Assembly: GCF_947487915.1 (NCBI RefSeq)
Contig: NZ_CANKYH010000008.1
Span: forward strand, 186,001-250,000
From: an uncultured Serinicoccus sp.
Lineage (GTDB): Bacteria > Actinomycetota > Actinomycetes > Actinomycetales > Dermatophilaceae
DNA length: 64,000 nt
Reading direction: 5' to 3'
How positions within the stretch are numbered: position 1 is the first letter of the stretch; every line of letters starts with the position of its first letter. Made by a program: the position numbers and the translations under genes. Positions 7,527 to 16,626 of this stretch are shown piece by piece. The notes beneath the pieces were generated by a model. The model made no database searches. It was not told the DNA's origin and saw only the letters and a program-made list of their open reading frames with translations.

Positions 7527-9637
7527 GCGAGGCGGCCATGGAGGACGCCCGCGACCGCGCCCGCGTCGATGCGCCCCTCAAGGTGGCGGGCCTCGCGCCC
7601 TACGCTTATGAGCACGCGACCGACGGGGCGCTCTTCCTCGCCCCGGTCCTGGCGACCATCGCCCGGGGCCGCATCACCGGCATCGACGACGCGGCGGCCC
7701 GCGCGGTGCCCGGCGTGCGGCTGGTCCTCACCCACCAGAACTCCCCGCGGATCGGCCCGACGCTGCCGACCCTCGCGGTGCTGCGCCGGCCCCGAGTGCG
7801 CTACCGCGGGGAGATCGTCGCCGCCGTCGTCGCGGAGAGCCTCGCGACGGCCCGGCACGCCGCGTCGCTGCTGAGCATCGACTACGCCCCCGAGGACGCC
7901 GCCACCCGCCCCGACCCCGACGGTCCGGACGTGCGCGAGCTGCGGCGGGTGATGGCCATCTACCCCGGTCGGCACCGCGACGGGGACGTCGACGGCGCGC
8001 TCGCCGGGGCGCGGCACCGCGTGCAGGGGACCTATGCCACGCCCGTCAACCACCACAACCCCATCGAGCCGCACGCGCTGACCGCCCTGTGGCACCGCGG
8101 CACCGGCCGGGTCCCCGGCCCGCGCACGACGCGGCTGACCCTGTGGGACACCAACCAGGGGGTGCTCGCACCGCAGGGCGTCGTCGCCGGGGCCTTCGGG
8201 CTGCTGCCGACCCAGGTCGAGGTCGTCTCGCCCTACGTCGGCGGGTCGTTCGGCACCAAGGGGGTCCCGCACCCGCACACGGTCGCCACGGTGATGGCCG
8301 CCAAGCTGCTGCCGGGCCGCCCGGTGAAGGTCGCGCTCACCCGCCCGCAGATGTTCGCCGGCACCGGCTACCGCCCCGAGACCCGGCAGCGGGTCGCCCT
8401 GGCCGCGGACGACGAGGGCCGGCTCACCGCGATCGACCACGACGTCTTCGCCCCCGTGTCGCGGGTGATCCCCTGGATGGACCCCAGCGCCGGCCCCACG
8501 CTGTCGATGTATGCCTCGACCACCCGGCGCACGGCATACCGCACCCAGGACCTGGACATCGCCCCCGGGACGTTCATGCGCGCCCCGGGGGAGTACACCG
8601 GCATGTTCGCCCTGGAGACCGCCATGGACGAGCTGGCGCACACGGCCGGGCTCGACCCGGTGCAGCTGCGGCTGCGCAACGAGCCGGGGGCCGACCCGGA
8701 GTCGGGGCGGCCGTGGAGCAGCCGGCACGTCACGACGTGCCTGACCGAGGGCGCCCGGATCTTCGGCTTCGAGCAGCAGCGGCGCGGCCGGCGCGAGGGG
8801 GAGTGGTGGGTCGGCCAGGGCGTCGCCGCGGCGAGCTTCCCGCAGATGTCGATGGGCCCGAGCCTGGCGCGGATCACCTTCACGGGTGGGCGCTACGTCG
8901 TGAGCATGCAGGCCAGCGACATCGGGACGGGGGCGTGGACCGTCCTCGCGCAGATCGCCGCGCAGGCGCTCGGGGTGCCGCAGGACGCGGTGGAGGCCCG
9001 GATCGGCACGACCGACGCCCCGGCAGCGGTCATCGCCGGCGGCAGCACCGGGACCTTCGGGTGGGGCTCGGCGGTCGTCGAGGCGGCCCAGGCCTTCCGG
9101 TCCCAGCACGGCGAGCAGCCGGCCGAGGGGGCGACCGCGCGGGCGCGGACGCGGATGCCGCAGGGTGTGCGCGGGGTGACTCGCATGGCCTTCGGCGCGC
9201 ACTTCGCCGAGGTCGCGGTGAGCGAGATCTCCGGGGCGGTGCGGGTGCGCCGGATGTACGGCCACTTCGACGGCGGCCGGATCATGAACCCGCGCACCGC
9301 CCGGAGCCAGCTCATCGGGGGGATGACCATGGGCATCTCGGGCGCGCTCTTCGAGGAGTCCTACCGCGACCCGCGCTTCGGCCACGTGGTCAACGGTGAC
9401 CTGGCGGGCTACCACATCGCCGCGCACGCCGACGTGGTCGACCTGGAGGTCGGCTGGGTCGGCGAGCCGGACCCGTGGATGGGCGCGACCGGCGCCAAGG
9501 GCATCGGCGAGGTCGGGATCGTGGGCGTGCCTGCGGCCATCGGCAACGCGGTCTTCGACGCGACCGGGGTGCGGCTGCGGGAGCTGCCGTTCACCCCGGG
9601 CAAGGTTCTCGAGGCCTGGGAGGCGCTCGGGGGCTGA
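7523..9637 (+). CDS. paoC: Aldehyde oxidoreductase molybdenum-binding subunit (PaoC/YagR-like)
   Basis: A 704-residue large subunit that binds molybdopterin-cytosine-dinucleotide and oxidises aldehydes (probably aromatic) to acids. The substrate-channel motif PYVGGSFGTKG is at about residues 237-247, and the Mo-domain segment FMRAPGEYTGMFALE is near residue 352. The catalytic base is Glu663 in GAKGIGEVG. The CO-dehydrogenase active-site motif AYRCSFR is absent, so it is not CoxL. No XdhC/PaoD insertion chaperone is in the operon and it must be supplied elsewhere. It overlaps paoB by four bases and is convergent with a YrhK-like gene. Confidence 0.88.
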   Translation: MSEAAMEDARDRARVDAPLKVAGLAPYAYEHATDGALFLAPVLATIARGRITGIDDAAARAVPGVRLVLTHQNSPRIGPTLPTLAVLRRPRVRYRGEIVAAVVAESLATARHAASLLSIDYAPEDAATRPDPDGPDVRELRRVMAIYPGRHRDGDVDGALAGARHRVQGTYATPVNHHNPIEPHALTALWHRGTGRVPGPRTTRLTLWDTNQGVLAPQGVVAGAFGLLPTQVEVVSPYVGGSFGTKGVPHPHTVATVMAAKLLPGRPVKVALTRPQMFAGTGYRPETRQRVALAADDEGRLTAIDHDVFAPVSRVIPWMDPSAGPTLSMYASTTRRTAYRTQDLDIAPGTFMRAPGEYTGMFALETAMDELAHTAGLDPVQLRLRNEPGADPESGRPWSSRHVTTCLTEGARIFGFEQQRRGRREGEWWVGQGVAAASFPQMSMGPSLARITFTGGRYVVSMQASDIGTGAWTVLAQIAAQALGVPQDAVEARIGTTDAPAAVIAGGSTGTFGWGSAVVEAAQAFRSQHGEQPAEGATARARTRMPQGVRGVTRMAFGAHFAEVAVSEISGAVRVRRMYGHFDGGRIMNPRTARSQLIGGMTMGISGALFEESYRDPRFGHVVNGDLAGYHIAAHADVVDLEVGWVGEPDPWMGATGAKGIGEVGIVGVPAAIGNAVFDATGVRLRELPFTPGKVLEAWEALGG

Positions 9638-9682
9638 GGGCCAGATGGTCGGGACCCCCGCCCCACCGTCCTCGGAGGTCGC

Positions 9683-9988
9683 TCAGAAGTCGAAGGCGTG
9701 CTCCGAGCCCCCGCCCCCGGGCCGGTATCGCTGCAGGCGCACCCGGCGGGCCAGGCGGATGACCGGCCGGATGAGCATCTGCGCCGAGCCGATGACGAAG
9801 AGCCAGGTGCCGGCGGTCGCCGTCGACTCGCTGAAGAAGAGCACGCTGCCGACGAGGAACCACAGCCCGATGAGCACGTCGTTGGCGATGCTCAGGGTCT
9901 CGAAGCGCTGGCGGACCACCAGCTCCTCGCGCCCGAGGTGCAGGACCAGGTCGTCGTCGCCGGAGCCGTCCGGGTGGCGCGGGGTCAT
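9683..9988 (-). CDS. YrhK-like small membrane protein
   Basis: A 101-residue protein. A short polar N-terminus is followed by LGREELVVRQRFETLSIANDVLIGLWFLVGSVLFF and TAGTWLFVIGSAQMLIRPVIRLAR, two membrane helices joined by a short loop. This is the YrhK-domain pattern (two TM helices, an Arg-rich end). Function is unknown. I chose ATG 9988; the frame is open further upstream but that part has no coding character. Confidence 0.65.
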   Translation of the reverse strand: MTPRHPDGSGDDDLVLHLGREELVVRQRFETLSIANDVLIGLWFLVGSVLFFSESTATAGTWLFVIGSAQMLIRPVIRLARRVRLQRYRPGGGGSEHAFDF

Positions 9989-10151
9989 TCCAGGGACTCT
10001 AGGAACTGTCCCCCCCGGGCGGCGCGCCGACCCGCCCGGGTACCCGCAACCTGCGTCGCCCACCCGCCGTCGGGCAGCGACGCCGTGCACCCTCTGGCGT
10101 CCGCCCGGCACACGCTCTAGCGTGTGATCACCTCCCAGCGAAGGAACCCTC

Positions 10152-11084
10152 ATGAGCCGACAGCCGTGGCCGCGCCTCAAGGTGGCCGACTGGACCGACA
10201 CCCGCGACACCCTCCACCTGTGGACGCAGATCGTCGGCAAGGTGCGGATGGCCTACGCCCCCCTGGTCAACCACTGGTGGCAGGTCACCCTCTACGTCAG
10301 CCCGCGCGGCCTCACGACGGGGACGGTCCCCACGCCGGCCGGGGCGCTCGACATCGAGCTCGACCTCGTCGAGCACCGGCTGCGGATGCGGCTGAGCACC
10401 GGGGCGGAGGAGGCCTTCGCCCTCGAGCCCATGCCGGTCGCGCAGTTCCACGCGCAGACCCTGGCTGCGCTGGAGCGGCTCGGCCTGACGCCGCGCCTCC
10501 AGGCGACCCCCAACGAGGTGGACCCTGCCATCCCGTTCGCGGAGGACTACGAGCACGCGACATACGACCCGCAGGCGGCGCACCTCTTCTGGCAGCAGCT
10601 GGTGCAGGCCGACCGGGTCCTGGGCGAGTTCCGGTCGCACTTCGTGGGCAAGGTGAGCCCGGTGCACTTCTTCTGGGGGGCCATGGACCTGGCCTGCACC
10701 CGGTTCTCCGGCAGGCCCGCGCCGGAGCACCCCGGCGGCGCGCCCAACTGCGGCGACTGGGTGATGGTGGAGGGCTACTCCCGCGAGCTCAGCAGCTGCG
10801 GCTTCTGGCCGGGCGGCGGGGAGGAGGGCGCGTTCTACGCCTACGCCTACCCCCAGCCCGCCGGCTTCGAGGTCGCCGAGGTCGGGCCCGAGGGTGCTTT
10901 CTGGAGCACCGACTTCGGCCAGTTCCTGCTGCCGTACGAGGTGGTCGCCGACGCGGAGGACCCCGACGCCGCGCTCGGCCGCTTCCTGCAGGACACGTAT
11001 GCCGCCGCCGCCGACCTGGGTGGGTGGGACCGGGTCGCCCTCGAGGACGACCCGGCGCGCTGGCCCCAGCACCGCCGGGGGTAG
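10152..11084 (+). CDS. DUF5996 family protein
   Basis: A 310-residue soluble protein beginning with PRLKVADWTDTRDTLHLWTQIVGKVRMAYAPLVNHWWQVTLYVSPRGLTT and containing FRSHFVGKVSPVHFFWGAMDLACTRFSGRPAP and YSRELSSCGFWPGGG, the signature blocks of DUF5996. The family is common in actinobacteria and proteobacteria and has no assigned biochemical role. Conserved Trp/His/Asp clusters suggest a binding pocket. AAGGAA lies just upstream of the ATG. A weak promoter may lie in the divergent gap to the YrhK-like gene. Confidence 0.8.
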   Translation: MSRQPWPRLKVADWTDTRDTLHLWTQIVGKVRMAYAPLVNHWWQVTLYVSPRGLTTGTVPTPAGALDIELDLVEHRLRMRLSTGAEEAFALEPMPVAQFHAQTLAALERLGLTPRLQATPNEVDPAIPFAEDYEHATYDPQAAHLFWQQLVQADRVLGEFRSHFVGKVSPVHFFWGAMDLACTRFSGRPAPEHPGGAPNCGDWVMVEGYSRELSSCGFWPGGGEEGAFYAYAYPQPAGFEVAEVGPEGAFWSTDFGQFLLPYEVVADAEDPDAALGRFLQDTYAAAADLGGWDRVALEDDPARWPQHRRG

Positions 11085-11454
11085 GTCGCGCTCCTGGGCC
11101 GAGGGCGTCGGCGGGCTGTCCGTCGCCGGGGCGCCGGTCAGGCTGCTCAGCTGAACCCCACGAAGCCCACCAGCCCCACGGGCCGCACACCGCGGAGACA
11201 TGGTCATCTGCCGGGGATATATCCCCGGTTGCGGGACATATTCCCGCACAGTGGTGCGCGAGCGGCTGCCGTGACGTGAGTGACGCACCTCAAGGTCCGC
11301 CGGCCCGCCCCGTGCCTCCCCTGACCCGTCGAGGGCCCTCGCCAGGCCCCCGCAGAACCCCTGGTGGCTCAACCGCCGCGGCTCAGGCCCAGCTCGGCCA
11401 ACGGCTCGACCGCCGGAGCTCTGCCCTGGCCTGACGCGGCCGGACGACCCGGGC
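11085..11454. other. 370-bp convergent gap with intergenic element copy C
   Basis: Lies between the stops of a rightward and a leftward gene, so no promoter is expected. It contains copy C of the palindromic element; the rest is GC-rich sequence in which I see no gene. Confidence 0.45.
11192..11228 (+). repeat. Intergenic palindromic element, copy C
   Basis: The best-formed copy: GCGGAGA, 18 bases, then the perfect palindrome GGGGATATATCCCC. A second hyphenated palindrome follows (GCGGGACATATTCCCGC at about 11232-11248). Its position between convergent genes argues against a promoter role for the family. Confidence 0.6.
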
Positions 11455-12243
11455 TCAGCCGCCGAAGCCCCGCCCGAGGTCGGCCAGCGCGGCTCGCAGC
11501 CGCTCGACGGCCACCGGGCCGACGCCGTGCAGGGCTCTCAGCTCGTCCTCGCCGCGGTCGGCGACCGCCTCGAGGCTGGTCAACCCGGCATCACGCAGCG
11601 CCCGGGTGGCCGGGGCACCGATCTCCCGGGGTAGCGGGGTCCCTCCCGGTCGCGGCGCCCGCTCGCGGGGCGGGCCGCCGTGGTCGAGGACGGCCTCACC
11701 GCGGGGCGAGAGCCGGTAGCCGATGGCCAGCGACTCGGTGAGCCCCTTCTCCTTGAGCTTGCGGACGTCGGCCTTCCACGAGGCCGTCTCCCGCCCCAGC
11801 CGGGCGGCGAGCTCGGGCGCCCGCACCTCGGGGTGGGCGTCGATGATGCGCAGGGTGGCGCGGGTCCACGGGCCGTGCGGGGAGGCGGCGTCGAGCCGGT
11901 CCAGCCAGCCGCGGAGGCGCTCGATCTCCGCCGGGTCGGGGACCTGCTCGCGCAGCTGCGTGCGGGGGTCGGGTCCGGCATACCTCAACCCGACACGGTA
12001 TGCCGTCCTCCCCGGCCGGTCGGCGAGCGCCGCCCTGAGCGCGGCCAGGCTGGCGGCCCCGGCGCGTCGCGCGTCGTCGGCGCGGAGCGCGGAGAGGGTG
12101 ACCGGCTCGACCGAGGTCACCTCGACGAGCCCGACGGCGGTGCGCATCCGGGTGCCGACCTTGACCCGCGGGCGGTCCCAGCGGCGGAACGCGAGGTCGA
12201 CCTGCCCGGCCCGGATCGCCGCCAGCTCGGCGGGGCGGATCAT
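11455..12243 (-). CDS. Hypothetical protein with ASCH-like N-terminus and C-terminal helix-hairpin-helix
   Basis: A 262-residue protein. The first about 60 residues (LAFRRWDRPRVKVGTRMRTAVGLVEVTSVEPVTLSALRADDARRAG) resemble an ASCH/PUA-like fold. The centre has a winged-helix-like segment (HPEVRAPELAARLGRETASWKADVRKLKEKGLTES). The end has LPREIGAPATRALRDAGLTSLEAVADRGEDELRALHGVGPVAVERLRAAL, a helix-hairpin-helix DNA-binding motif. The combination suggests nucleic-acid binding, but the role is unknown. It shares one base (TGATG) with the upstream DUF2461 gene, so the two form an operon. Confidence 0.6.
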   Translation of the reverse strand: MIRPAELAAIRAGQVDLAFRRWDRPRVKVGTRMRTAVGLVEVTSVEPVTLSALRADDARRAGAASLAALRAALADRPGRTAYRVGLRYAGPDPRTQLREQVPDPAEIERLRGWLDRLDAASPHGPWTRATLRIIDAHPEVRAPELAARLGRETASWKADVRKLKEKGLTESLAIGYRLSPRGEAVLDHGGPPRERAPRPGGTPLPREIGAPATRALRDAGLTSLEAVADRGEDELRALHGVGPVAVERLRAALADLGRGFGG

Positions 12244-12950
12244 CACGGCAGGTCGCCGGCGACGTCGCGCCCGGGGTCGAAGGTGGTGGCGCCGCCCTCA
12301 GCGGCACCGACCGTCGGGCCGGGGTCGGTCGCCGCGAGCCACTCCACCAGGGGACGGACCTGCTCCCATCGGCCCCGCACCTCGTCGACCAGGCGCGGGG
12401 TGGTGACGACGTCGCCGTCCTCGACCCACCGCATACCGGTCAGCGCCTTGTGCCGGAGCAGGGCGATCCGCTCGTGCTCGCGGTCCCACCCGCGGGGGGC
12501 GGTCTTCACCTGCTCGCCGCCGATCTCCCACCCGCCGTCGCGCAGCTGCTCGACCAGCTGCTCGAGCTGCTGGCCGGTGCCGGGGGAGTCCACGGCGGCC
12601 CGGAAGGAGCGCAGCCGCGCCGGGTCCATGCGGTAGCAGCCACCGCCGAGCATGAGCCCGTCGGCGGAGACCTGGAGGTACCACCCGGTCGACTCGGCGG
12701 CCGCGACGTAGGCCCCCTGGTGCGTCTTGTAGGGGCTCTTGTCCGGGCCGAAGCGCACGTCGCGGTGCGGCCGGAAGAGCTTGGCCGCGCCGAACTCCGG
12801 CTCGAGCTCGGCCAGCAACGCCTCCATCGGACCCCGGACGTGAGCCTCGAAGTCGTCCCGGTGGCGGGCCCAGAACTCCTTGCTGTTGTCCTCCTCCAGC
12901 CGCGCGTAGAAGTCGGTCGCGGCGTGCGGGATGCCGGTGAAGCTGCCCAT
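12243..12950 (-). CDS. DUF2461 (TIGR02453) family protein
   Basis: A 235-residue protein with the DUF2461 blocks FYARLEEDNSKEFWARHRDDFEAHVRGPM, FRPHRDVRFGPDKSPYKTHQGAYV and WYLQVSADGLMLGGGCYRMDP. The family is widespread and of unknown function; the conserved R-F-x-x-D-K-S-P-Y-K motif could be a binding site. It begins at ATG 12950, 93 bp from the divergent methyltransferase start, and is co-transcribed with the HhH protein downstream. Confidence 0.85.
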   Translation of the reverse strand: MGSFTGIPHAATDFYARLEEDNSKEFWARHRDDFEAHVRGPMEALLAELEPEFGAAKLFRPHRDVRFGPDKSPYKTHQGAYVAAAESTGWYLQVSADGLMLGGGCYRMDPARLRSFRAAVDSPGTGQQLEQLVEQLRDGGWEIGGEQVKTAPRGWDREHERIALLRHKALTGMRWVEDGDVVTTPRLVDEVRGRWEQVRPLVEWLAATDPGPTVGAAEGGATTFDPGRDVAGDLP

Positions 12951-13043
12951 GCGACCAGTGTGCCCCGTCGTGGGCGACGCCGCCCGGCCGCGGTCGGAGA
13001 TATCCCGTTGCCGGGCGGGAGCGGGCCCGAGAGGGTGGGGTCC

Positions 13044-13787
13044 ATGACCTCCAGCGACCTGTGGGACGCCGAGACGGCCGCCCGCTACGACGAGGCGAGC
13101 GCCGCGATGTTCGCCCCCGCCGTGCTCGACCCCGCGGTCGATCTGCTGGCCGGGCTGGCCGGTGAGGGTCGCGCGCTGGAGCTGGCGATCGGGACGGGGC
13201 GGGTGGGCATACCGCTGGCGCAGCGGGGCGTGGACGTCACCGGCATCGAGCTGTCCGCGCCGATGGTCGAGCAGCTGCACCGCAGGCGTCCCGACCTGCC
13301 GGTGACCGTCGGCGACATGGCGACCACCCGGGCCCAGGGCGAGTACGCGCTGGTCTACCTCGTGTTCAACACCATCGGCAACCTGTGCACGCAGGACGAG
13401 CAGGTCGCCTGCTTCGCCAACGCGGCGCGGCACCTGGAGCCCGGCGGGCGCTTCGTCGTCGAGGTGGGCGTGCCGGCCCTGCGGCGGCTGCCGCCGGGGC
13501 AGGCAGCCGTGCCCTTCGACGTCAGCGAGGAGCACGTCGGGTTCGACACCTACGACCCGGTGACCCAGCGGGCGACCTCGCACCACTACTCGCGACAGCA
13601 GGACGGGTCCTACCGCTACGCCCCCCACCACTTCCGCTACGTCTGGCCGGGCGAGCTCGACCTCATGGCCCGGCTGGCGGGGATGTCGCTGGAGTCCCGC
13701 TGGTCGGGCTGGTCGCGGGAGCCGTTCACCGCGGACTCGGAGAGCCACGTCTCGGTCTGGCGAAAGGACCGAGGCGCCCACCGCTAG
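13044..13787 (+). CDS. Class I SAM-dependent methyltransferase
   Basis: A 247-residue methyltransferase. Motif I is LELAIGTGRVGIPLA (residues 50-64), the acidic end of strand 2 is VTGIELS, and motif IV-like VYLVFNTIGNL follows. The opening LWDAETAARYDEASAAMF is typical of a large actinobacterial family whose substrate is unassigned. It starts at ATG 13044 after GAGGGTGGGG. Its stop overlaps by four bases the stop of the leftward eCIS operon, so the eCIS insertion boundary on this side is very tight. Confidence 0.85.
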   Translation: MTSSDLWDAETAARYDEASAAMFAPAVLDPAVDLLAGLAGEGRALELAIGTGRVGIPLAQRGVDVTGIELSAPMVEQLHRRRPDLPVTVGDMATTRAQGEYALVYLVFNTIGNLCTQDEQVACFANAARHLEPGGRFVVEVGVPALRRLPPGQAAVPFDVSEEHVGFDTYDPVTQRATSHHYSRQQDGSYRYAPHHFRYVWPGELDLMARLAGMSLESRWSGWSREPFTADSESHVSVWRKDRGAHR

Positions 13788-16624
13788 TCGACGCCGCGCG
13801 CCACCCGCACGACGACCGGCTCACCAGGCACCAGCGGCTCACCGGCGGCCGGGGTGGTGCCCAGCACGGTGTTGCCCCGCACACCGGGCGCGTCCTCCTC
13901 GACGATCTCGACCTCCCACCCTGCTGCCTCGATCCGGCGCCGGAGGAAGCCCAACGTCCGTCCCCGGAAGTCGTCCAGCGGCGGGATCTCCCGACGTTGG
14001 CCGATGGTGAACCACACCTCGAACCGGCCCCCGGTGACCTCGTCGGTGGTGGGCAGCACCATGACGGGACCCCGGTCGTCGGCCTTCACCTGGACGTGCC
14101 CGTTCAGGTGTTGCTCGGGACTGCTGCGGTCGACCACGAGCCAGCCGTCCACCTGGAACCACGCCGTCGCGCGCAGCTCAGGACTCGTCTCGAGCTGCTC
14201 GGCCCACTGCACCAACATCGCCTGTGCCTCCCGGCTCGGCGCCCACCGCAGTCGTCTGCCGCTGGTGCTCATCGCCCCGCTGACGGTCAGACGTTGGAGG
14301 AAGCCGCCGTCACCCGTGGGTCGTTCCACGATCAACCGCCCCACCTGGAGGTCGTCGACCGAGGCCGGATCGGCCTCTCCGTCGAGCATCAGGTCGATGC
14401 CCTTCGTCAGCAGGCGGGGCCCGATCAGTGAACCCAGCTGCAGGTCGACCTCACCCCCGACGCGGACCCGTTCCACGTGCAACCCGCCGGTACGGTCGCC
14501 CGGCACGTCCAGGTGCGCGGTGACGATGATGGGGGCATGCCCATCCAGGCGGATCTGCAGGCTGTCGCTCTCCGACTGCTCCGATCCCGCTGCCAGCTCC
14601 GGCTGCCAGACCAGCGCCATCACGCCAGCGGAATCGACCGTGCCCGAGATCACCTGGCCCGCCGTCGGTCCGAAGGACGCACTGACGGGCGTGGTGCCGT
14701 CCGGCACTGCCTCGACGATGGCACCTGCGGAGGCCCGCACCTCCAGCTTGGCCTCGACCGGGCCACAGGGGGAGTCCACCACGATCCGCACGAGCTCGGG
14801 AGCCACGGCACCCGGCCGCCGCACCCGCTGGCCGTCACCGCCGAGGAGCCGCGCCATGGGCATACCCGAGAGACCGTCCAGCCCGTCCTGCACGGTGCGT
14901 GCGTCCGCCCATCCCTCGCACGGCGCCTCCCAGGCGACCTCCCGGGCCACGCTCAGCCGTCCGGTGACCACCAGCTCGACATCGACCCCGGCCGCCAGGT
15001 CGTCCAGCCGCTGCGCGGTGAGGGTCTGCGTGGTGGGACCTGCCGGGTCCAACGCCCACCTGACCTGCGCCACCCCCTCGGCGTCCGTCGTCACGACCAC
15101 GGGCGACGCGACGCCTGGGGTGAGCGAAGCCCCGGAGGCGGTGAACCGCACGGGTTCGCCGGCGACCGGCACCCCACCACGACGCACGACCACGCGGATC
15201 GCTTCGTCCAGCTCGTCGCCGGGCATGGCCTCCTGGCCGTCGCCGCCGGCGAGATCGATGCTGGTCAGCGCGGTCAGTGGTGGGAAGAGCGTGCGGCAAT
15301 CCGCATCGAGAGTCCACGCGCCGCCGCTGCGCACCAGGATGCCGAGCGTCGCCTGGTGGTGCACCGTCCCGGCCGGGGCCTGGGGTCGCGGGGTCCCGCC
15401 GTCCGTCGGCCAGTCGATGGTGCCCTGCCGGACCGCGGTGCCATGTCCGAGCCGCACGGTCCGTGCCGGGATGAGCCAGTAGTCGCCGACCGCCGGCTCA
15501 CCCCCGGCAGGGAAACGGACCGTGATGCCGCCCTCCAGGTCATGGGTCGCGCTCGACAGCGCGCGTGGCCCACCGTCCCAGCGGCGCACCACGGGCGCCC
15601 TGCCCAGCGCAGCCACGGACGTCGGGGCTCCGGCTGACCACGCCACGTGGGCGACCAGGTCCACCACGGGGCCCACCGTCGCCAGGTAGCCGGGCACCCC
15701 GCGCAGCTGTCGGTCGGCGGAGGTCACCTCGACCAGGTCACCCTCACGGACCGAGAGCGTCTCGTCGCGGCCCACGCGATCCATGGTCAGGGCGGAGTCC
15801 ATCCCGGGCTCCGGGCTCGACGCCAGCGCGAGTACCCCCGCCGTGACGGACCCGTTCTCCCGCGACCACACATACCTCGGCGTGGCGCCCGCCTCGATGA
15901 CCTCCACGCGGTAGAGCTGGTTGTCCAGCAGCGTGTAGCCGCCGCCACTCGAGATCTCGCACGGGTCGGCCCCGGGAGCGGCCTCGCGCAGCCCGGCCGC
16001 CATCTGCCGCGGCACCCGCGGGACGGGTTGGATCTGCGAGCACACCTGCGCACCGACGGCGTGCAGCCGCACCTGCCAGACCGTCTGCTCGCGCACTGCG
16101 GTGTCCGGCCCGCCGAGCGCGGACTCCCGTAGCCTCGGGTCCTCGTCGGCGCTCACCATCGTGTCGAAGACCTCCAGGTAGGCCGCCCACCGGCCGTCCC
16201 CACCGCCCGGCTCGGCCAACCCCGGGTCCGCAGCCACCCCGGCCCCGATGGTGCGCAGGTGCGGCTGATCGGCCAGCGACCAGGCTCCTGCGCCGGCGGG
16301 GTTGTCCTCGTCCGGCGCCGACTCGGCGAGGACGCCGTCGACGTAATACCGCCCCGGCGTCACCCCCAGCCGCTCCCACGGCACCCCGGTAGGAACGCTG
16401 GCATCGGAGACATCGACCAGGGCGAACGGCCCGGCGCCACCGTCGCTGGGCAGCGGGCCGCCCGCCCTGCCCACGACGTCGTGCGTGCGCACCTCGTCGT
16501 GGTGCGCCGCGATCGAGCCCTGCTCGTTCCACTCGGCGTCCAGGAGCACGCGGCCTTGCTGCATGACCACCGAGCGGTAGCCCTGCGTGGGGTCGAAGGT
16601 CCATCGGGACAGGTCAGCCTTCAT
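13784..16624 (-). CDS. eCIS DUF6519 fibre-like protein with Big and PASTA domains
   Basis: A 946-residue protein, last in the leftward eCIS operon. The N-terminus (LSRWTFDPTQGYRSVVMQQGRVLLDAEWNEQ, residues 4-34) is the DUF6519 signature found in phage-tail-like clusters. A long beta-rich body follows. A bacterial-Ig-like (Big-1 type) repeat lies at about residues 450-560, with the pattern VVRRGGVPVAGEPVRFTASG. The final about 70 residues (GNTVLGTTPAAGEPLVPGEPVVVRVARG) match a PASTA domain. PASTA and Big domains bind cell-wall or glycan targets in other proteins, so a surface-binding or baseplate-decorating role is inferred. ATG 16624 lies two bases after the upstream stop, so translation is coupled. 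Confidence 0.75.
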   Translation of the reverse strand: MKADLSRWTFDPTQGYRSVVMQQGRVLLDAEWNEQGSIAAHHDEVRTHDVVGRAGGPLPSDGGAGPFALVDVSDASVPTGVPWERLGVTPGRYYVDGVLAESAPDEDNPAGAGAWSLADQPHLRTIGAGVAADPGLAEPGGGDGRWAAYLEVFDTMVSADEDPRLRESALGGPDTAVREQTVWQVRLHAVGAQVCSQIQPVPRVPRQMAAGLREAAPGADPCEISSGGGYTLLDNQLYRVEVIEAGATPRYVWSRENGSVTAGVLALASSPEPGMDSALTMDRVGRDETLSVREGDLVEVTSADRQLRGVPGYLATVGPVVDLVAHVAWSAGAPTSVAALGRAPVVRRWDGGPRALSSATHDLEGGITVRFPAGGEPAVGDYWLIPARTVRLGHGTAVRQGTIDWPTDGGTPRPQAPAGTVHHQATLGILVRSGGAWTLDADCRTLFPPLTALTSIDLAGGDGQEAMPGDELDEAIRVVVRRGGVPVAGEPVRFTASGASLTPGVASPVVVTTDAEGVAQVRWALDPAGPTTQTLTAQRLDDLAAGVDVELVVTGRLSVAREVAWEAPCEGWADARTVQDGLDGLSGMPMARLLGGDGQRVRRPGAVAPELVRIVVDSPCGPVEAKLEVRASAGAIVEAVPDGTTPVSASFGPTAGQVISGTVDSAGVMALVWQPELAAGSEQSESDSLQIRLDGHAPIIVTAHLDVPGDRTGGLHVERVRVGGEVDLQLGSLIGPRLLTKGIDLMLDGEADPASVDDLQVGRLIVERPTGDGGFLQRLTVSGAMSTSGRRLRWAPSREAQAMLVQWAEQLETSPELRATAWFQVDGWLVVDRSSPEQHLNGHVQVKADDRGPVMVLPTTDEVTGGRFEVWFTIGQRREIPPLDDFRGRTLGFLRRRIEAAGWEVEIVEEDAPGVRGNTVLGTTPAAGEPLVPGEPVVVRVARGVD

Positions 16625-16626
16625 GG

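Noticed and set aside
7445-9427. 660-codon minus-strand frame opposite paoC
   Set aside because: It is the mirror of the clearly conserved molybdenum subunit; the translation has no recognisable domain.
7523-9637. Carbon monoxide dehydrogenase large subunit
   Set aside because: The CoxL active-site motif AYRCSFR is missing and the gene order is small-medium-large as in PaoABC.
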